Part shown: piece by piece, positions 44,677-53,403 of the stretch
How the letters are laid out: the number at the start of each line of letters is the position of its first letter
Position numbering within the stretch: the stretch's first letter is position 1
NCBI RefSeq assembly: GCF_004217555.1
Contig: NZ_SHKW01000001.1
Location: forward strand, 4,650,001 to 4,714,000
Length of the DNA: 64,000 nt
Origin: Edaphobacter modestus
GTDB taxonomy: Bacteria > Acidobacteriota > Terriglobia > Terriglobales > Acidobacteriaceae
Direction of reading: 5' to 3'
Translations under genes and position numbers: made by a program
Notes under the pieces: model-generated
Databases searched by the model: none
What the model was told of the DNA's origin: nothing
The model's input: the letters and a program-made list of their open reading frames with translations, nothing else

Positions 44677-44708
44677 AAAGCACCCCGGCGCATTGCCGGG
44701 GTGCTTTT
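44677..44708 (-). terminator. Terminator of the exported aminotransferase gene
   Basis: A 13-bp perfect stem (44677-44689 with 44695-44707) and 5-nt loop, 22 bp after the aminotransferase stop. TTTT follows on the plus side, so it may act in both directions. It separates the gene from dapA. Confidence 0.85.
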
Positions 44709-44729
44709 GGTTACCGACCTGCCAGTCCG

Positions 44730-45992
44730 TTAGCCGCGATACAGCTCCGAAGGAACGTGATACTCCGGCATGAAAAGCGACGCGCCATTCACCGTGCCCG
44801 GGGCCGTGTCCATGCACTTCACGAACGCCGTCTGGAACTTCGCCATCTCCTGCTTGGTTCCAACCGTAACGCGAACGTAGTTCGGCATCGCCGGCCACGA
44901 ACGGCCAATCGCGATATTCTCCTTGATCATCGCTGCCTGGAAGTCCCGGCCCGGCCTCTTCACGTCGATCATGAAGAAGTTCGCCTGCGATCCCGGAAGC
45001 ACCTTGTAGTTGTGCTTCTCGAGGAACTCAAGCGTCTCCGCCCGAACATCCGCATTGATCTTACGGCGCAGCGGAACCAGCTCTTTATCCTGCAGGCTGG
45101 CACGGGCAGCAGCCGAACTCGTAATCGAGATGCTGGCAAGGCTGCGGGCCGGGGCCGCAACCGTCGTGAACTTCGCCAGCAGATCGGGCCGCGCAACCGC
45201 GACACCTGCCCGAAGACCCGCCATACCGTAGATCTTCGAGAAGGTCCGCAGGACGATGATGTCCTTGTCCGCCGCAACCTGGTCGATCACCGAATCCTGC
45301 TCCGAGAAGTGGTGATAGGCCTCGTCCACGATGACCACCGAACCCGCCGGCTTGTTGGCCAGCAGCCACAGGATGTCCTCACGCGGCGTAATCGTTCCGG
45401 TCGGATTGTTGGGATTCACGATGTAGTAAGCACCAGGCGAAGGATGCGCCTTCACCATCGCCTTTACGTCATGCGCAAACGCAGCATTCAACGGAACCGG
45501 AACCTTCGGAGCTTTCATCGTCTCGGCGGCGCGGAAGCCCTGCTCGTAGCTCGGGTCGCCATAGACGAGCGGCTTGTCCGGTCCGATGTTCGACATCAGG
45601 GCCAGGTCCAGCGGACCGCCCGATCCAGGGGTCAAAGCAACATAGCCCGGCTTCAGGCCGAACAGATCGTTGAAGACCGCAACCGTCTTCATCGTCTCTT
45701 CCTGGTGGTAGCGGCCTCCCAGGGGTGCCGTCTCGCCGATTGCCGAAAGCGCCGACTGCGCCGGTCCCAGAGGATTCTCGTTGGAACTGATGATGACGGT
45801 GTCGCGATTGAGATTGCGCGTCATGCCCGCAGCGCCGCCGAAGCCGCGGCTAGCGCCGGGGCCCTGTGCCGGAGCGCCCGCCGCCTGCTGGACCGCAGCA
45901 AGAGCCGGAAACGAGGTAGCCGCGGCCGAGGCTGCCCCGAGAATTCGCATAAAGGACCTGCGCGAAACACCTGTGTGAATGCTGGAACTCAT
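44730..45992 (-). CDS. Tat-exported HisC-like aminotransferase
   Basis: A 421-residue class I/II PLP aminotransferase. ATG 45992 has GGAGGA 7 nt upstream. The N-terminus carries a twin-arginine signal (SRRSFMRILGAASAAATS at 10-27), so the enzyme should be folded with PLP in the cytoplasm and exported. The catalytic core resembles histidinol-phosphate aminotransferase: SSNENPLGP, NPNNPTGT, VDEAYHHF and PLP Lys253 in RTFSKIYGMAGLRAG. It lies between dapA and the M29 aminopeptidase gene, where a dapC could be expected, but export argues against a role in lysine synthesis. The substrate is unknown. Confidence 0.85.
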   Translation of the reverse strand: MSSSIHTGVSRRSFMRILGAASAAATSFPALAAVQQAAGAPAQGPGASRGFGGAAGMTRNLNRDTVIISSNENPLGPAQSALSAIGETAPLGGRYHQEETMKTVAVFNDLFGLKPGYVALTPGSGGPLDLALMSNIGPDKPLVYGDPSYEQGFRAAETMKAPKVPVPLNAAFAHDVKAMVKAHPSPGAYYIVNPNNPTGTITPREDILWLLANKPAGSVVIVDEAYHHFSEQDSVIDQVAADKDIIVLRTFSKIYGMAGLRAGVAVARPDLLAKFTTVAAPARSLASISITSSAAARASLQDKELVPLRRKINADVRAETLEFLEKHNYKVLPGSQANFFMIDVKRPGRDFQAAMIKENIAIGRSWPAMPNYVRVTVGTKQEMAKFQTAFVKCMDTAPGTVNGASLFMPEYHVPSELYRG

Positions 45993-46313
45993 AAGGCTTC
46001 CTCCGAACGCGCTTAGCGCGAGATATATCGATTTGGGTAAAAGAATGCGACGACGCAACGACGGGAAGTCGTGCGACAAGGCCAAGATCGTAAATCGAAC
46101 TTGCCCTGCGGAGCATCGCGGCTCACGCAGAAACTACGATGTGGTGGGGTTCACGGATACTGACGCATCAACTCCGTGATGAGTTTCAATGTACAGCGAA
46201 AATCGACTCAGTGCACAAAAATACTTCCTGCCCGGATAAAAAATCTTAAATTTTCACCGAATATAAGGCGCACAAACAGCAAAAAAACAATCTGCCATGC
46301 CGCGAACGCAATC

Positions 46314-46350
46314 CGTCATTCTGAGCGAAGCGAAGAATCCCTGTATTTTC
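46314..46350 (+). repeat. Dispersed element A, copy 4
   Basis: CGTCATTCTGAGCGAAGCG through GAATCCCTGTATTTTC. Unlike most copies, no tandem array is obvious in front of it. Confidence 0.85.
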
Positions 46351-46410
46351 CCTTGCAGCCGATGCTCTCAAAGAACTGAAGTCGCCATGCCTGCGCCGAG
46401 CAGATGCATG

Positions 46411-46449
46411 GGCAAAAAAGCAAATGCCCGACGCATTCTGCCGGGCATT
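46411..46449 (-). terminator. Terminator of the M29 aminopeptidase gene
   Basis: AATGCCCG (46423-46430) pairs with CGGGCATT (46442-46449); on the minus strand the stem is followed by TGCTTTTTTG. Confidence 0.8.
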
Positions 46450-46489
46450 GCCTTACAAGCTGTCACTCTGGAGCCCACCGTGGTGATCC

Positions 46490-47758
46490 CTAGACCCACG
46501 CACCTTTGCGCATGAGCGGCTCAGCCGTTCCGTCAACGTGGATGCCGTCCACATCCATATCCGCCGATCCGATCATCCAATCGACGTGAATCAGGCTCTC
46601 GTTCGCGCCCAGCGAAGCCAGTTGGGCCGAGTCCATCTTCTCCCCGCCAATCAGGCACGTCGAATACGCCTGTCCCAGCGCAATATGACTGGCCGCGTTC
46701 TCGTCGAACAGCGTATTCCAGAACAGGATCCCGCTCTGCGCAATCGGTGAGTTATGAGGCACCAGCGCCACCTCGCCCAGTCTCCGTGCGCCCTCGTCGG
46801 TCGAGATCAGCCGGTTCAGAACGTCCTCGCCCGCCGTAGCCGTAGCCTCGACGATCTTTCCGCCTTCGAAACGCACAGCGATGTTCTCAATCAAAGTGCC
46901 CTGGTGCGACAACGGCTTCGACGCTCGCACCGTGCCATCCACACGATCCTTATGCGGAGTCGTGAAGCACTCCTCGGTCGGAATATTGGGCTGGCAATAG
47001 ATCCCGTTTCCTGCCGTCGTCCCGCCACCGGCCCACAGGTGATCGTCGGCCAGACCCACCTTCAGATCGGTGCCTGCGCCCTTGAAGTGCAGGGCAGAGA
47101 AGCGCTTCGCGTTCAGCATGTCCACGCGCTTTTTCAAGCGTTCGCCGTGCTGCTTCCACTCCGTGACAGGATCTTCCACGTTCACTCGTGAGGACGCAAA
47201 GATTGCCTCCCACAGCTTCGCAACCGCGGTCTCCACGGGCTCATCGGGAAAGACCAGCTTCGCCCAGTCCGGTGTCGCTGCGGCTACGATCGTCCAGTTG
47301 ATCTCGTGCCGTGTAATCAGCTCCATCGCCGGCTTGCCGGCCTTCGAAGCCGCCACATTGGCGCGGGCTACCTTCGCCGGATCCTGCTTGGCCAGCAGCG
47401 CCGGATTCGCACCCGCAATCGCCAATCGCGCCGCTCCGCTACGGAAGCCGTTTGCGATCCCGTCCTGCAGCCATGTCGGCGCATAGTCGAAGCTCGCATC
47501 CGGCGCATGCTGGAATCGCGCCAGCGCGCTCGCATCATCGCCATAGAACGTCGTCACCAGCTTCGCGCCAGCCCTATAGGCCTGTTCGGTGATTTTGCGC
47601 GCCAGTGGCAGAGCATCCATCGGGGCCGACATAATCAGCTCCTGCCCCTCTTTCAATCCCAGCCCGACCTTGACGGCAACCTCCGCCAGCCGGTCCAGCT
47701 TCTCATCCAGTGTCAGTTCGCTAAACGGTGTAGCCTTGACTGCCTCAGCAACGCTCAT
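46490..47758 (-). CDS. M29-family aminopeptidase
   Basis: A 422-residue metallo-aminopeptidase (AmpS/AmpT/PepS family). Family motifs with metal ligands are visible: NIPTEECFTTPHKDRVDG, ARRLGEVALVPHNSPI, LFDENAASHIALG and LIHVDWMIGS. GAGGAAA lies 5 nt before the ATG. It is the last gene of the asd-lysC-dapB unit (44 bp after dapB) and is followed by a terminator. Its usual job is general peptide trimming. Its place in a DAP operon is notable, but a role as succinyl-DAP desuccinylase is not supported by family. Confidence 0.92.
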   Translation of the reverse strand: MSVAEAVKATPFSELTLDEKLDRLAEVAVKVGLGLKEGQELIMSAPMDALPLARKITEQAYRAGAKLVTTFYGDDASALARFQHAPDASFDYAPTWLQDGIANGFRSGAARLAIAGANPALLAKQDPAKVARANVAASKAGKPAMELITRHEINWTIVAAATPDWAKLVFPDEPVETAVAKLWEAIFASSRVNVEDPVTEWKQHGERLKKRVDMLNAKRFSALHFKGAGTDLKVGLADDHLWAGGGTTAGNGIYCQPNIPTEECFTTPHKDRVDGTVRASKPLSHQGTLIENIAVRFEGGKIVEATATAGEDVLNRLISTDEGARRLGEVALVPHNSPIAQSGILFWNTLFDENAASHIALGQAYSTCLIGGEKMDSAQLASLGANESLIHVDWMIGSADMDVDGIHVDGTAEPLMRKGAWV

Positions 47759-47802
47759 GATGTTTCCTCACTTCGTTAGACGCGTCCAGCCCGCCTGTGG
47801 AT

Positions 47803-48489
47803 CTACATCTGCGTGTAGATCTCCTGGAAGTCGTAGCAGCCCTTGCGTGTTGAGAGCCACTCGGCGGCGCGCACCGCGCCCTCCGCAAATCCCCGCCGCG
47901 AGTGCGCCTCGTGGGTCAGCACCAGTTTGTCGGCGGCGCTCTTTGCCTGGAGCACATGCAGGCCGGCGGCATCTCCCATTCGATGCGCTTTGATCGGAAC
48001 CTCCGCCAGGCCTGCCGCCGATTTCACGACGTTAGCAAGTGTCAATGCCGTTCCCGAAGGGGAGTCGAGCTTCGTCACGTGATGCGTCTCTTCGATCGAA
48101 AACTCGTACCCCGCGTTCTTCAGCAGCTCGCCCATTCGCTTTGCCATCTGCAGCATCACCTGCACGCCGACCGAGAAGTTCGTACCGTAAACCAGTCCGG
48201 CTTCCTTACGCTCCACCAAACCACGCGCATCCGCCAGCCTGTGATACCACCCCGTCGTACCGACCACCATCCTCGCGCCCGTTGCCAGCACCGCGCGCAT
48301 GTTCTGCACCACCGCCTCGGGGGCGGTGAAGTCGATCACGACATCAAAACCGGCGACAAATGGAGGCGTCAAAGCCGAGGCGTTGGGATTCTCCTTCGCA
48401 TCCAGCACATGAACGCTGTGCCCACGTTCGGCCGCCACCTCGGCCACCAGCTTTCCCGTCTTGCCATGCCCCAAAACCAGTACGCGCAT
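47803..48489 (-). CDS. dapB: 4-hydroxy-tetrahydrodipicolinate reductase
   Basis: A 228-residue reductase following DapA in the DAP pathway. The NAD(P)-binding GHGKTGKL is at 7-14 and VIDFTAPEAV, GTTGW and the catalytic region ETHHVTKLDSPSGTAL follow. It is shorter than the roughly 270-residue E. coli form, with a compact N-domain. AGGAAGGA upstream of ATG 48489; 12 bp after lysC. Confidence 0.94.
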   Translation of the reverse strand: MRVLVLGHGKTGKLVAEVAAERGHSVHVLDAKENPNASALTPPFVAGFDVVIDFTAPEAVVQNMRAVLATGARMVVGTTGWYHRLADARGLVERKEAGLVYGTNFSVGVQVMLQMAKRMGELLKNAGYEFSIEETHHVTKLDSPSGTALTLANVVKSAAGLAEVPIKAHRMGDAAGLHVLQAKSAADKLVLTHEAHSRRGFAEGAVRAAEWLSTRKGCYDFQEIYTQM

Positions 48490-48501
48490 TGCGATTCCTT
48501 C

Positions 48502-49935
48502 CTAAGCTCTACTTGTTGCAGGCACCCGCGCATCTACATCGAAGATCGTCTCATCGGGATTGGCAAAGAAATACTTGTGCAGGCTGCGCACGGCCTCCTC
48601 CACGTCCTCCTCGTCGATCATGAAGCTCATGTTGATCTCGCTGGCGCCCTGCGAGATCATCCGCAGATTCACATGACTTACCGCGGTGAAGACCTGCGCG
48701 GCGATACCGTTGTGACCGCGAATATCCTCGCCCACCATGCAGATCAGGGCCTTCTTGCCCTCCATCTTCACATCGGCGATCTTCGAAAGCTCCTCGCAGA
48801 TCTCCGGCAGCCGCTCGTTCGAATCCACGCTCAGCGAGATGCTCACCTCGCTGGTCGAAACCATGTCGATCACGCACTTGTACTTGTCGAAGACATCGAA
48901 TACAGCCTTCAGATATCCGTGCGACATCAGCATGCGACTCGCGACGATATCGATGATCGTCAGCTTCTTCTTCGCCGCAATGCACTTGAAGGGGCTCTTG
49001 CACTTCGGCGCTACCGCCGTAATCTTCGTACCTTCATTCTCCGCGTTGCGCGAGTTCAGCACCCACACCGGAATGCTCTTCTGTACCGCCGGAAGAATCG
49101 TCGCCGGGTGCAGCACCTTCGCGCCGAAGTAGGCAAGCTCCGCCGCCTCTTCAAAGCTGATCGACTTCACCCGCAGCGCGTCCGGGCAGATCCGCGGATC
49201 GGTCGTCATGATGCCGTTCACGTCCGTCCAGATCTCAATCGCGCCCGCATGCAGACCGCCGCCAACCAGCGCAGCCGTGTAGTCGCTGCCGCCGCGTCCC
49301 AGGGTCGTGGTAATCCCCGCGACGGTCGACCCGATAAAGCCGCCCATCACTGGTGTCTTGCCCGCTTCGATCAGCGGCAGCACCAGCTCTGTCAGCTTTG
49401 CCTCGATCGCAGCCTCCTGCGGAGCCGCCTTGCCGTAGTTCGCATCCGTGATGATGCAGGTGCGTGCATCGACGTGCGTTCCGTTCAGACCGCGCTGATC
49501 GAAAGCAGCAGCAACCATGCGGCTCGAGAGTCTCTCCCCGAAGCTCACCACCAGGTCGCTCGTTCTCGCGGTCAGCTCCCCGACGGCAGCAATGCCACGC
49601 AGCAAATCGTCCAGAGCGTCGAACTCCTGGTGGACCGCCGTCTGCAACGCCGGAAATCGCTGTTCGTCCAGCAGCTCGGTCGCCGTATCGATGTGCCGGT
49701 TCCGCAGCCGCGAGCTGATCGCTAACGCTCCGGACTTGTCTCCACGGCCCGCCGCTGCAGCAGCCGCCAAAAGCTGATCGGTCACCTTCGCCATCGCCGA
49801 GACCACGACGATCGCTTCCAGCCCTTTCTTTCGTCGTCCGCCGACGATCGCCGCCGTCCGGTCCATCGCCTTCGCATCTTCGACCGAGGTTCCGCCGAAC
49901 TTCATCACTACAAGCTGTTCCCGCGCTGTACTCAA
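48502..49935 (-). CDS. lysC: Aspartate kinase
   Basis: A 477-residue monofunctional aspartokinase, the first step from aspartate to lysine, threonine and methionine. The kinase motif is VVMKFGGTSVEDA, with TTLGRGGSDYTAA near the active site, and two ACT domains at the C-terminus (about 320-465, IVASRMLMSHGYL and ICMVGEDIRGHNG) suggest feedback control. The assigned start is TTG 49935, overlapping the asd stop by 4 bp; GTG 49908 or ATG 49905 are alternatives just before the kinase motif. Confidence 0.93.
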   Translation of the reverse strand: MSTAREQLVVMKFGGTSVEDAKAMDRTAAIVGGRRKKGLEAIVVVSAMAKVTDQLLAAAAAAGRGDKSGALAISSRLRNRHIDTATELLDEQRFPALQTAVHQEFDALDDLLRGIAAVGELTARTSDLVVSFGERLSSRMVAAAFDQRGLNGTHVDARTCIITDANYGKAAPQEAAIEAKLTELVLPLIEAGKTPVMGGFIGSTVAGITTTLGRGGSDYTAALVGGGLHAGAIEIWTDVNGIMTTDPRICPDALRVKSISFEEAAELAYFGAKVLHPATILPAVQKSIPVWVLNSRNAENEGTKITAVAPKCKSPFKCIAAKKKLTIIDIVASRMLMSHGYLKAVFDVFDKYKCVIDMVSTSEVSISLSVDSNERLPEICEELSKIADVKMEGKKALICMVGEDIRGHNGIAAQVFTAVSHVNLRMISQGASEINMSFMIDEEDVEEAVRSLHKYFFANPDETIFDVDARVPATSRA

Positions 49936-51038
49936 GCCAGCACCGCCTGCCCCTGCGCTGCTCCCGTAGGAACTCCCAGCTTATCCAGCTTGCCCATCCG
50001 TGCCAGTACCTCTGCGTTCAACAGCGCCGCGCCTGCAGCACCGCGAATCGTATTGTGCGACAGCACCACAAACTTCCAATCCAGCAGCGAGCACTCGCGC
50101 AGCCGTCCGACCGTCGCCGCCATGCCGTTGCCACGCATCCGGTCCAGCTTTGGCTGCGGACGATCCACAGCCGCATCAAACTCCACCGGGAACTCGGGAG
50201 CCGTCGGCAGACCTTCACCGCGCAGCGGAGCGAACTCGCTCCACGCTGCCAGAATCTCTTCCCGGGTCGCCTTCTTGCGGAACTTGATGCTCACGCACTC
50301 GGTATGGCCATCTTCCACGGCCACGCGGTTACAGTGCGCGCTCACCTTCGCATCCAGCATGGCAACGCTGTCGCCGCTCAGATGACCCAGCAGCTTGCCG
50401 ACCTCTTCCTGCATCTTCTCTTCTTCGTTCTTGATGAAGGGAACGACATTGCCCAGAATGTCCAGCGAAGGCACGCCCGGATATCCCGCGCCGCTCACCG
50501 CCTGCATCGTCGAAACGAACAGGCTCTCGATCCCGAATCTCTCCTCCAGGGGCTTCAGCGCCAGCACCAGCCCAATGGCCGAACAGTTAGGGTTTGTCAC
50601 GATAAACCCACCGCTCTCCCGCCGCCAGCTCTGCGCCTCGATCAGAGGCAGATGGCTCGCGTTCACCTCCGGCACCACCAGCGGAACATCAGCCACCATG
50701 CGGAACGCGCTCGAGTTCGAGATCACCGCGCAACCGGCCGCCGCAAACTTCGGCTCCAGTTCGCGCGCGATATCCGCATCCAGCGCGGCGAAGATGATTT
50801 TCGGCAGCTCGCCCTCGCAAAGCTCCGGCACATTCGGCTGCACCTTCATTGCCGCGATGGTTGCTGGCAACGCAGTGTCCAGCTTCCACTTGCAGGCCTC
50901 TCCATACGTCTTGCCCGCGCTGCGGTCGCTCGCCGCAAGCCACGTAATCTCAAACCAGGGGTGATTGTGCAGAAGCTGAATGAATCGCTGACCGACCATG
51001 CCGGTCGCGCCAAGAATACCAACCCGTCGCCGTTCCAT
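49932..51038 (-). CDS. asd: Aspartate-semialdehyde dehydrogenase
   Basis: A 368-residue enzyme reducing aspartyl phosphate to the semialdehyde, the branch point for lysine and threonine. NADP-binding GATGMVGQRF is at 10-19 and nucleophile Cys152 is in NPNCSAIG. The sequence type, with LKPLEERFGIESLFVSTMQA, is the fungal/archaeal form rather than the E. coli form. It heads the tight asd-lysC-dapB-aminopeptidase unit and overlaps lysC by 4 bp. Confidence 0.94.
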   Translation of the reverse strand: MERRRVGILGATGMVGQRFIQLLHNHPWFEITWLAASDRSAGKTYGEACKWKLDTALPATIAAMKVQPNVPELCEGELPKIIFAALDADIARELEPKFAAAGCAVISNSSAFRMVADVPLVVPEVNASHLPLIEAQSWRRESGGFIVTNPNCSAIGLVLALKPLEERFGIESLFVSTMQAVSGAGYPGVPSLDILGNVVPFIKNEEEKMQEEVGKLLGHLSGDSVAMLDAKVSAHCNRVAVEDGHTECVSIKFRKKATREEILAAWSEFAPLRGEGLPTAPEFPVEFDAAVDRPQPKLDRMRGNGMAATVGRLRECSLLDWKFVVLSHNTIRGAAGAALLNAEVLARMGKLDKLGVPTGAAQGQAVLA

Positions 51039-51160
51039 AGTCTTTTAAGAATAGCGCGGCATGTCGCTTGCGTCACGGAATGGCCGCAAAACCAACGTTC
51101 TGAGGGCCGAAATTCTCGCACTCCCGACTCTCAATCGTCCCCAGCTCGCTCCCAACTTGC

Positions 51161-51496
51161 TCACAGATCGCCCCGACGGCTCCGATAAGTATGGCCACCA
51201 CCTAGCCAAACCAGGATCGCGACAATCAGATGGATCACGAACCACAGGCTCAGCCCTTGATCCAGGTAGATCAGATAAAGCACAAGTGCGCGAGGTAGAA
51301 GGATGGCAAAGATCAGCGGAATCCATCCCAAAAGATGAAAGGGAATGAGGATTCCCTGCAGCCACGCCACCACCAGCGAGACACGCGGAAGAAAAAGCGC
51401 GAAGACCAGAAACCAGAAGGGAAGCCGATGTGAGACCAGCGCCAGGCTGAATCCGTGTCCCACCATCTCCTGCCACACGACCGCCGCCATCCCCAT
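51161..51496 (-). CDS. Small integral membrane protein
   Basis: A 111-residue protein with three strongly hydrophobic segments (LPFWFLVFALFLP, LIPFHLLGWIPLIFAILLP and LWFVIHLIVAILVWLGGG). ATG 51496 is supported by GGGGGAG 7 nt upstream; the frame is open further up but that part overlaps the next gene and is not hydrophobic. It lies 11 bp after the copper-type lipoprotein gene and is probably co-transcribed. Family not recognised. Confidence 0.7.
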   Translation of the reverse strand: MGMAAVVWQEMVGHGFSLALVSHRLPFWFLVFALFLPRVSLVVAWLQGILIPFHLLGWIPLIFAILLPRALVLYLIYLDQGLSLWFVIHLIVAILVWLGGGHTYRSRRGDL

Positions 51497-51507
51497 CCGC
51501 GCTCCCC

Positions 51508-52296
51508 CTATTTTCTCGAGTAAGTAAACACAGCCTTCGCACTCTCCTTCGATGCAATTTTTATCGTGATCGTCTGCTCGCCCATCTTTTCGTGTACGGC
51601 CGCCAACGTATACGTCCCAGGTGGCAGGCCCTTGATCTCGAAGTGTCCCTCTGCATCCGTCACCGCAAAAAACGGAGTCGCCGAGACGTTGATGAACGCA
51701 TTCATCCACGGGTGGTTGTTGCATCGCACCGGCATCATCGCCTCCGGTGTGTCGAACTTCTTCCTCTCCGGTGCGCCCTTCGGTCCTTGCGACACATCCA
51801 CCGCAGGATTGCTCTGCGGCATCGTGTGGATGTTGTGCATCGTTCCGTCGGAATTGCGGAACTCCACCGTGCCGCCCGTCATTACCGCTACGACGTGCGG
51901 TACATATCGGCAGCCTTTCTGATCCAGCACCACAGGAGCCGTCAGGACCTGCCCCGTCATCATCGCAGCCGGTGGCCCGTTCTTGACGTACACATACACA
52001 TTCGCGAGGTTCCCGTCGTGCACCACGAACTGCTCGGCGAGGTTCTCGCCGCCCGTAGCGGAGCAGACCGGGTCCTGGCTCATGTCGATCTTCAGACGCT
52101 CCGGAGGCCTTCCGGCAAAGTGAACCGTACCCTCCAGCGTTCCCGTCGTCGCCGGATCGATAGGAACGCCCGAGCCGGCCGCGGCTGCCGGGCCGGGCTT
52201 AGCGCCCTCTGCGGGCGCGGCCTCGTTCCGTCCCGACTTGCATCCCGCAAGCCCTGCCGCAATCGCGACCGTCAGCGTCCAGCCAAAGACCCTCAT
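51508..52296 (-). CDS. Cupredoxin-like lipoprotein with carboxypeptidase-regulatory domain
   Basis: A 262-residue lipoprotein: GGAGGAG upstream, lipobox LAGC with Cys19, then an Ala/Pro linker. Residues about 50-185 look like the methylamine-utilisation/plastocyanin-type fold, with possible copper ligands in GTMHNIHTMPQ and RCNNHPWMNAF. The C-terminal 70 residues form a carboxypeptidase-regulatory-like beta domain (AEGHFEIKGLPPGTYTL). It probably acts in periplasmic electron transfer or copper handling. The partner is unknown; the neighbouring small membrane protein is a candidate. Confidence 0.78.
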   Translation of the reverse strand: MRVFGWTLTVAIAAGLAGCKSGRNEAAPAEGAKPGPAAAAGSGVPIDPATTGTLEGTVHFAGRPPERLKIDMSQDPVCSATGGENLAEQFVVHDGNLANVYVYVKNGPPAAMMTGQVLTAPVVLDQKGCRYVPHVVAVMTGGTVEFRNSDGTMHNIHTMPQSNPAVDVSQGPKGAPERKKFDTPEAMMPVRCNNHPWMNAFINVSATPFFAVTDAEGHFEIKGLPPGTYTLAAVHEKMGEQTITIKIASKESAKAVFTYSRK

Positions 52297-52311
52297 TCCG
52301 CTCCTCCGTCA

Positions 52312-53352
52312 CTACACTGCTGCGGGAGAAGCCATTGCCTCCAGCACCGCATCCGCGAACTCCTTGGTCCCACTCTGGCCACCCACGTCGCGAGTCAGCG
52401 TCTTGCCCTCGCGATACACCTGCTCGATTGCCGTCTGCACCAGCTCAGCGGTCGCACGCTCGTTGATGTGGTGCAGCATCAGCACCGCCGACTGCACCAG
52501 CGCCGTCGGGTTCGCCATGTCCTTGCCCGCGATGTCGGGAGCCGACCCATGCACCGCCTCGAAGATCGAGCACTCGTGGCCCAGGTTCGCTCCGGGCACC
52601 AGACCCAGGCCGCCGACAAATGCGCTGCACAGATCGCTCAGGATGTCGCCGTACAGGTTCTCGGTCAGCAGAATGTCGTACTGGTAAGGATTCAGCACCA
52701 GCTGCATGCAGGTGTTATCGACGATGTGTTCCTGGTACTCGACCTCGGGAAATCCCTCGCCCACCCTGCGGCAGCAGCGCAGAAACAGGCCGTCGGACAG
52801 CTTCATGATGTTCGCCTTGTGAATCGCATGAATCTTCTTCCGTCCATGCTTGCGCGCATAGTCGAAGGCGAACTGTGCAATCCGCGTCGAGCCCTTGTCC
52901 GTAATAATCTTCAGCGACTGCACCACTCCGGGCACAATCTCGTGCTCCAGCCCCGAGTACAGGTCTTCGGTGTTCTCGCGAACGATCACCAGGTCAATGT
53001 CTGGATACTTTGTCGCCAACCCGGGTAGGTTCTTCACCGGACGAAAGTTCGCAAACAGGTCGAATTTCTTTCGCAGCGTGACATTGATCGATGAAAATCC
53101 TCCACCGATGGGAGTCGTTACCGGGCCTTTCAACGCAACCCGGTTCTGCTCGATCGACTCGTACAGCGCCTTCGGAATGTACTCCCGCGTCTGCTCGAAG
53201 GCTTCGGCGCCAGCGGCAAAGCGGTGCCACTCAAAACCCACCCCCGTGGCCGCTCCCGCAACCTCTAAGATCTTTACAGTTGCGGCAGAAACCTCCGGTC
53301 CAATGCCATCGCCCGGAATCAACGTAATCTTGTGTGTTCTCTCGACTGCCAT
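52312..53352 (-). CDS. NAD-dependent isocitrate dehydrogenase
   Basis: A 346-residue beta-decarboxylating dehydrogenase of the isocitrate/isopropylmalate family, predicted to make 2-oxoglutarate. ITLIPGDGIGPEV opens the fold. GGFSSINVTLRKKFDLFANF carries the Ser-x-Asn substrate loop typical of isocitrate enzymes, VRENTEDLYSG follows, and LLTENLYGDILSD holds metal-binding Asp residues. GSAPDIAGKDMANPTA is the adenine loop; an Asp before it would favour NAD but was not settled. Length excludes the NADP monomeric form. LeuB is less likely because of the substrate loop. Confidence 0.88.
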   Translation of the reverse strand: MAVERTHKITLIPGDGIGPEVSAATVKILEVAGAATGVGFEWHRFAAGAEAFEQTREYIPKALYESIEQNRVALKGPVTTPIGGGFSSINVTLRKKFDLFANFRPVKNLPGLATKYPDIDLVIVRENTEDLYSGLEHEIVPGVVQSLKIITDKGSTRIAQFAFDYARKHGRKKIHAIHKANIMKLSDGLFLRCCRRVGEGFPEVEYQEHIVDNTCMQLVLNPYQYDILLTENLYGDILSDLCSAFVGGLGLVPGANLGHECSIFEAVHGSAPDIAGKDMANPTALVQSAVLMLHHINERATAELVQTAIEQVYREGKTLTRDVGGQSGTKEFADAVLEAMASPAAV

Positions 53353-53403
53353 TCTCTTCAGCTCTCTCTTCCCGTGGTTCTCGAAATCTCGATCAGGAGA
53401 TCT

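Larger units (their letters stand above)
45993..46489. other. 497-bp gap with repeat, terminator and AT-rich stretch
   Basis: This gap separates the exported aminotransferase from the M29 aminopeptidase gene. It contains the promoter region of the aminotransferase (no clear hexamers seen), an AT-rich stretch at about 46195-46300, dispersed element A and the aminopeptidase terminator. No gene-like frame was seen. Confidence 0.6.

Noticed and set aside
47902..49725. 607-codon plus-strand frame across dapB and lysC
   Set aside because: It lies antisense to two well-supported enzymes, and its product is Arg/His-rich and low complexity.
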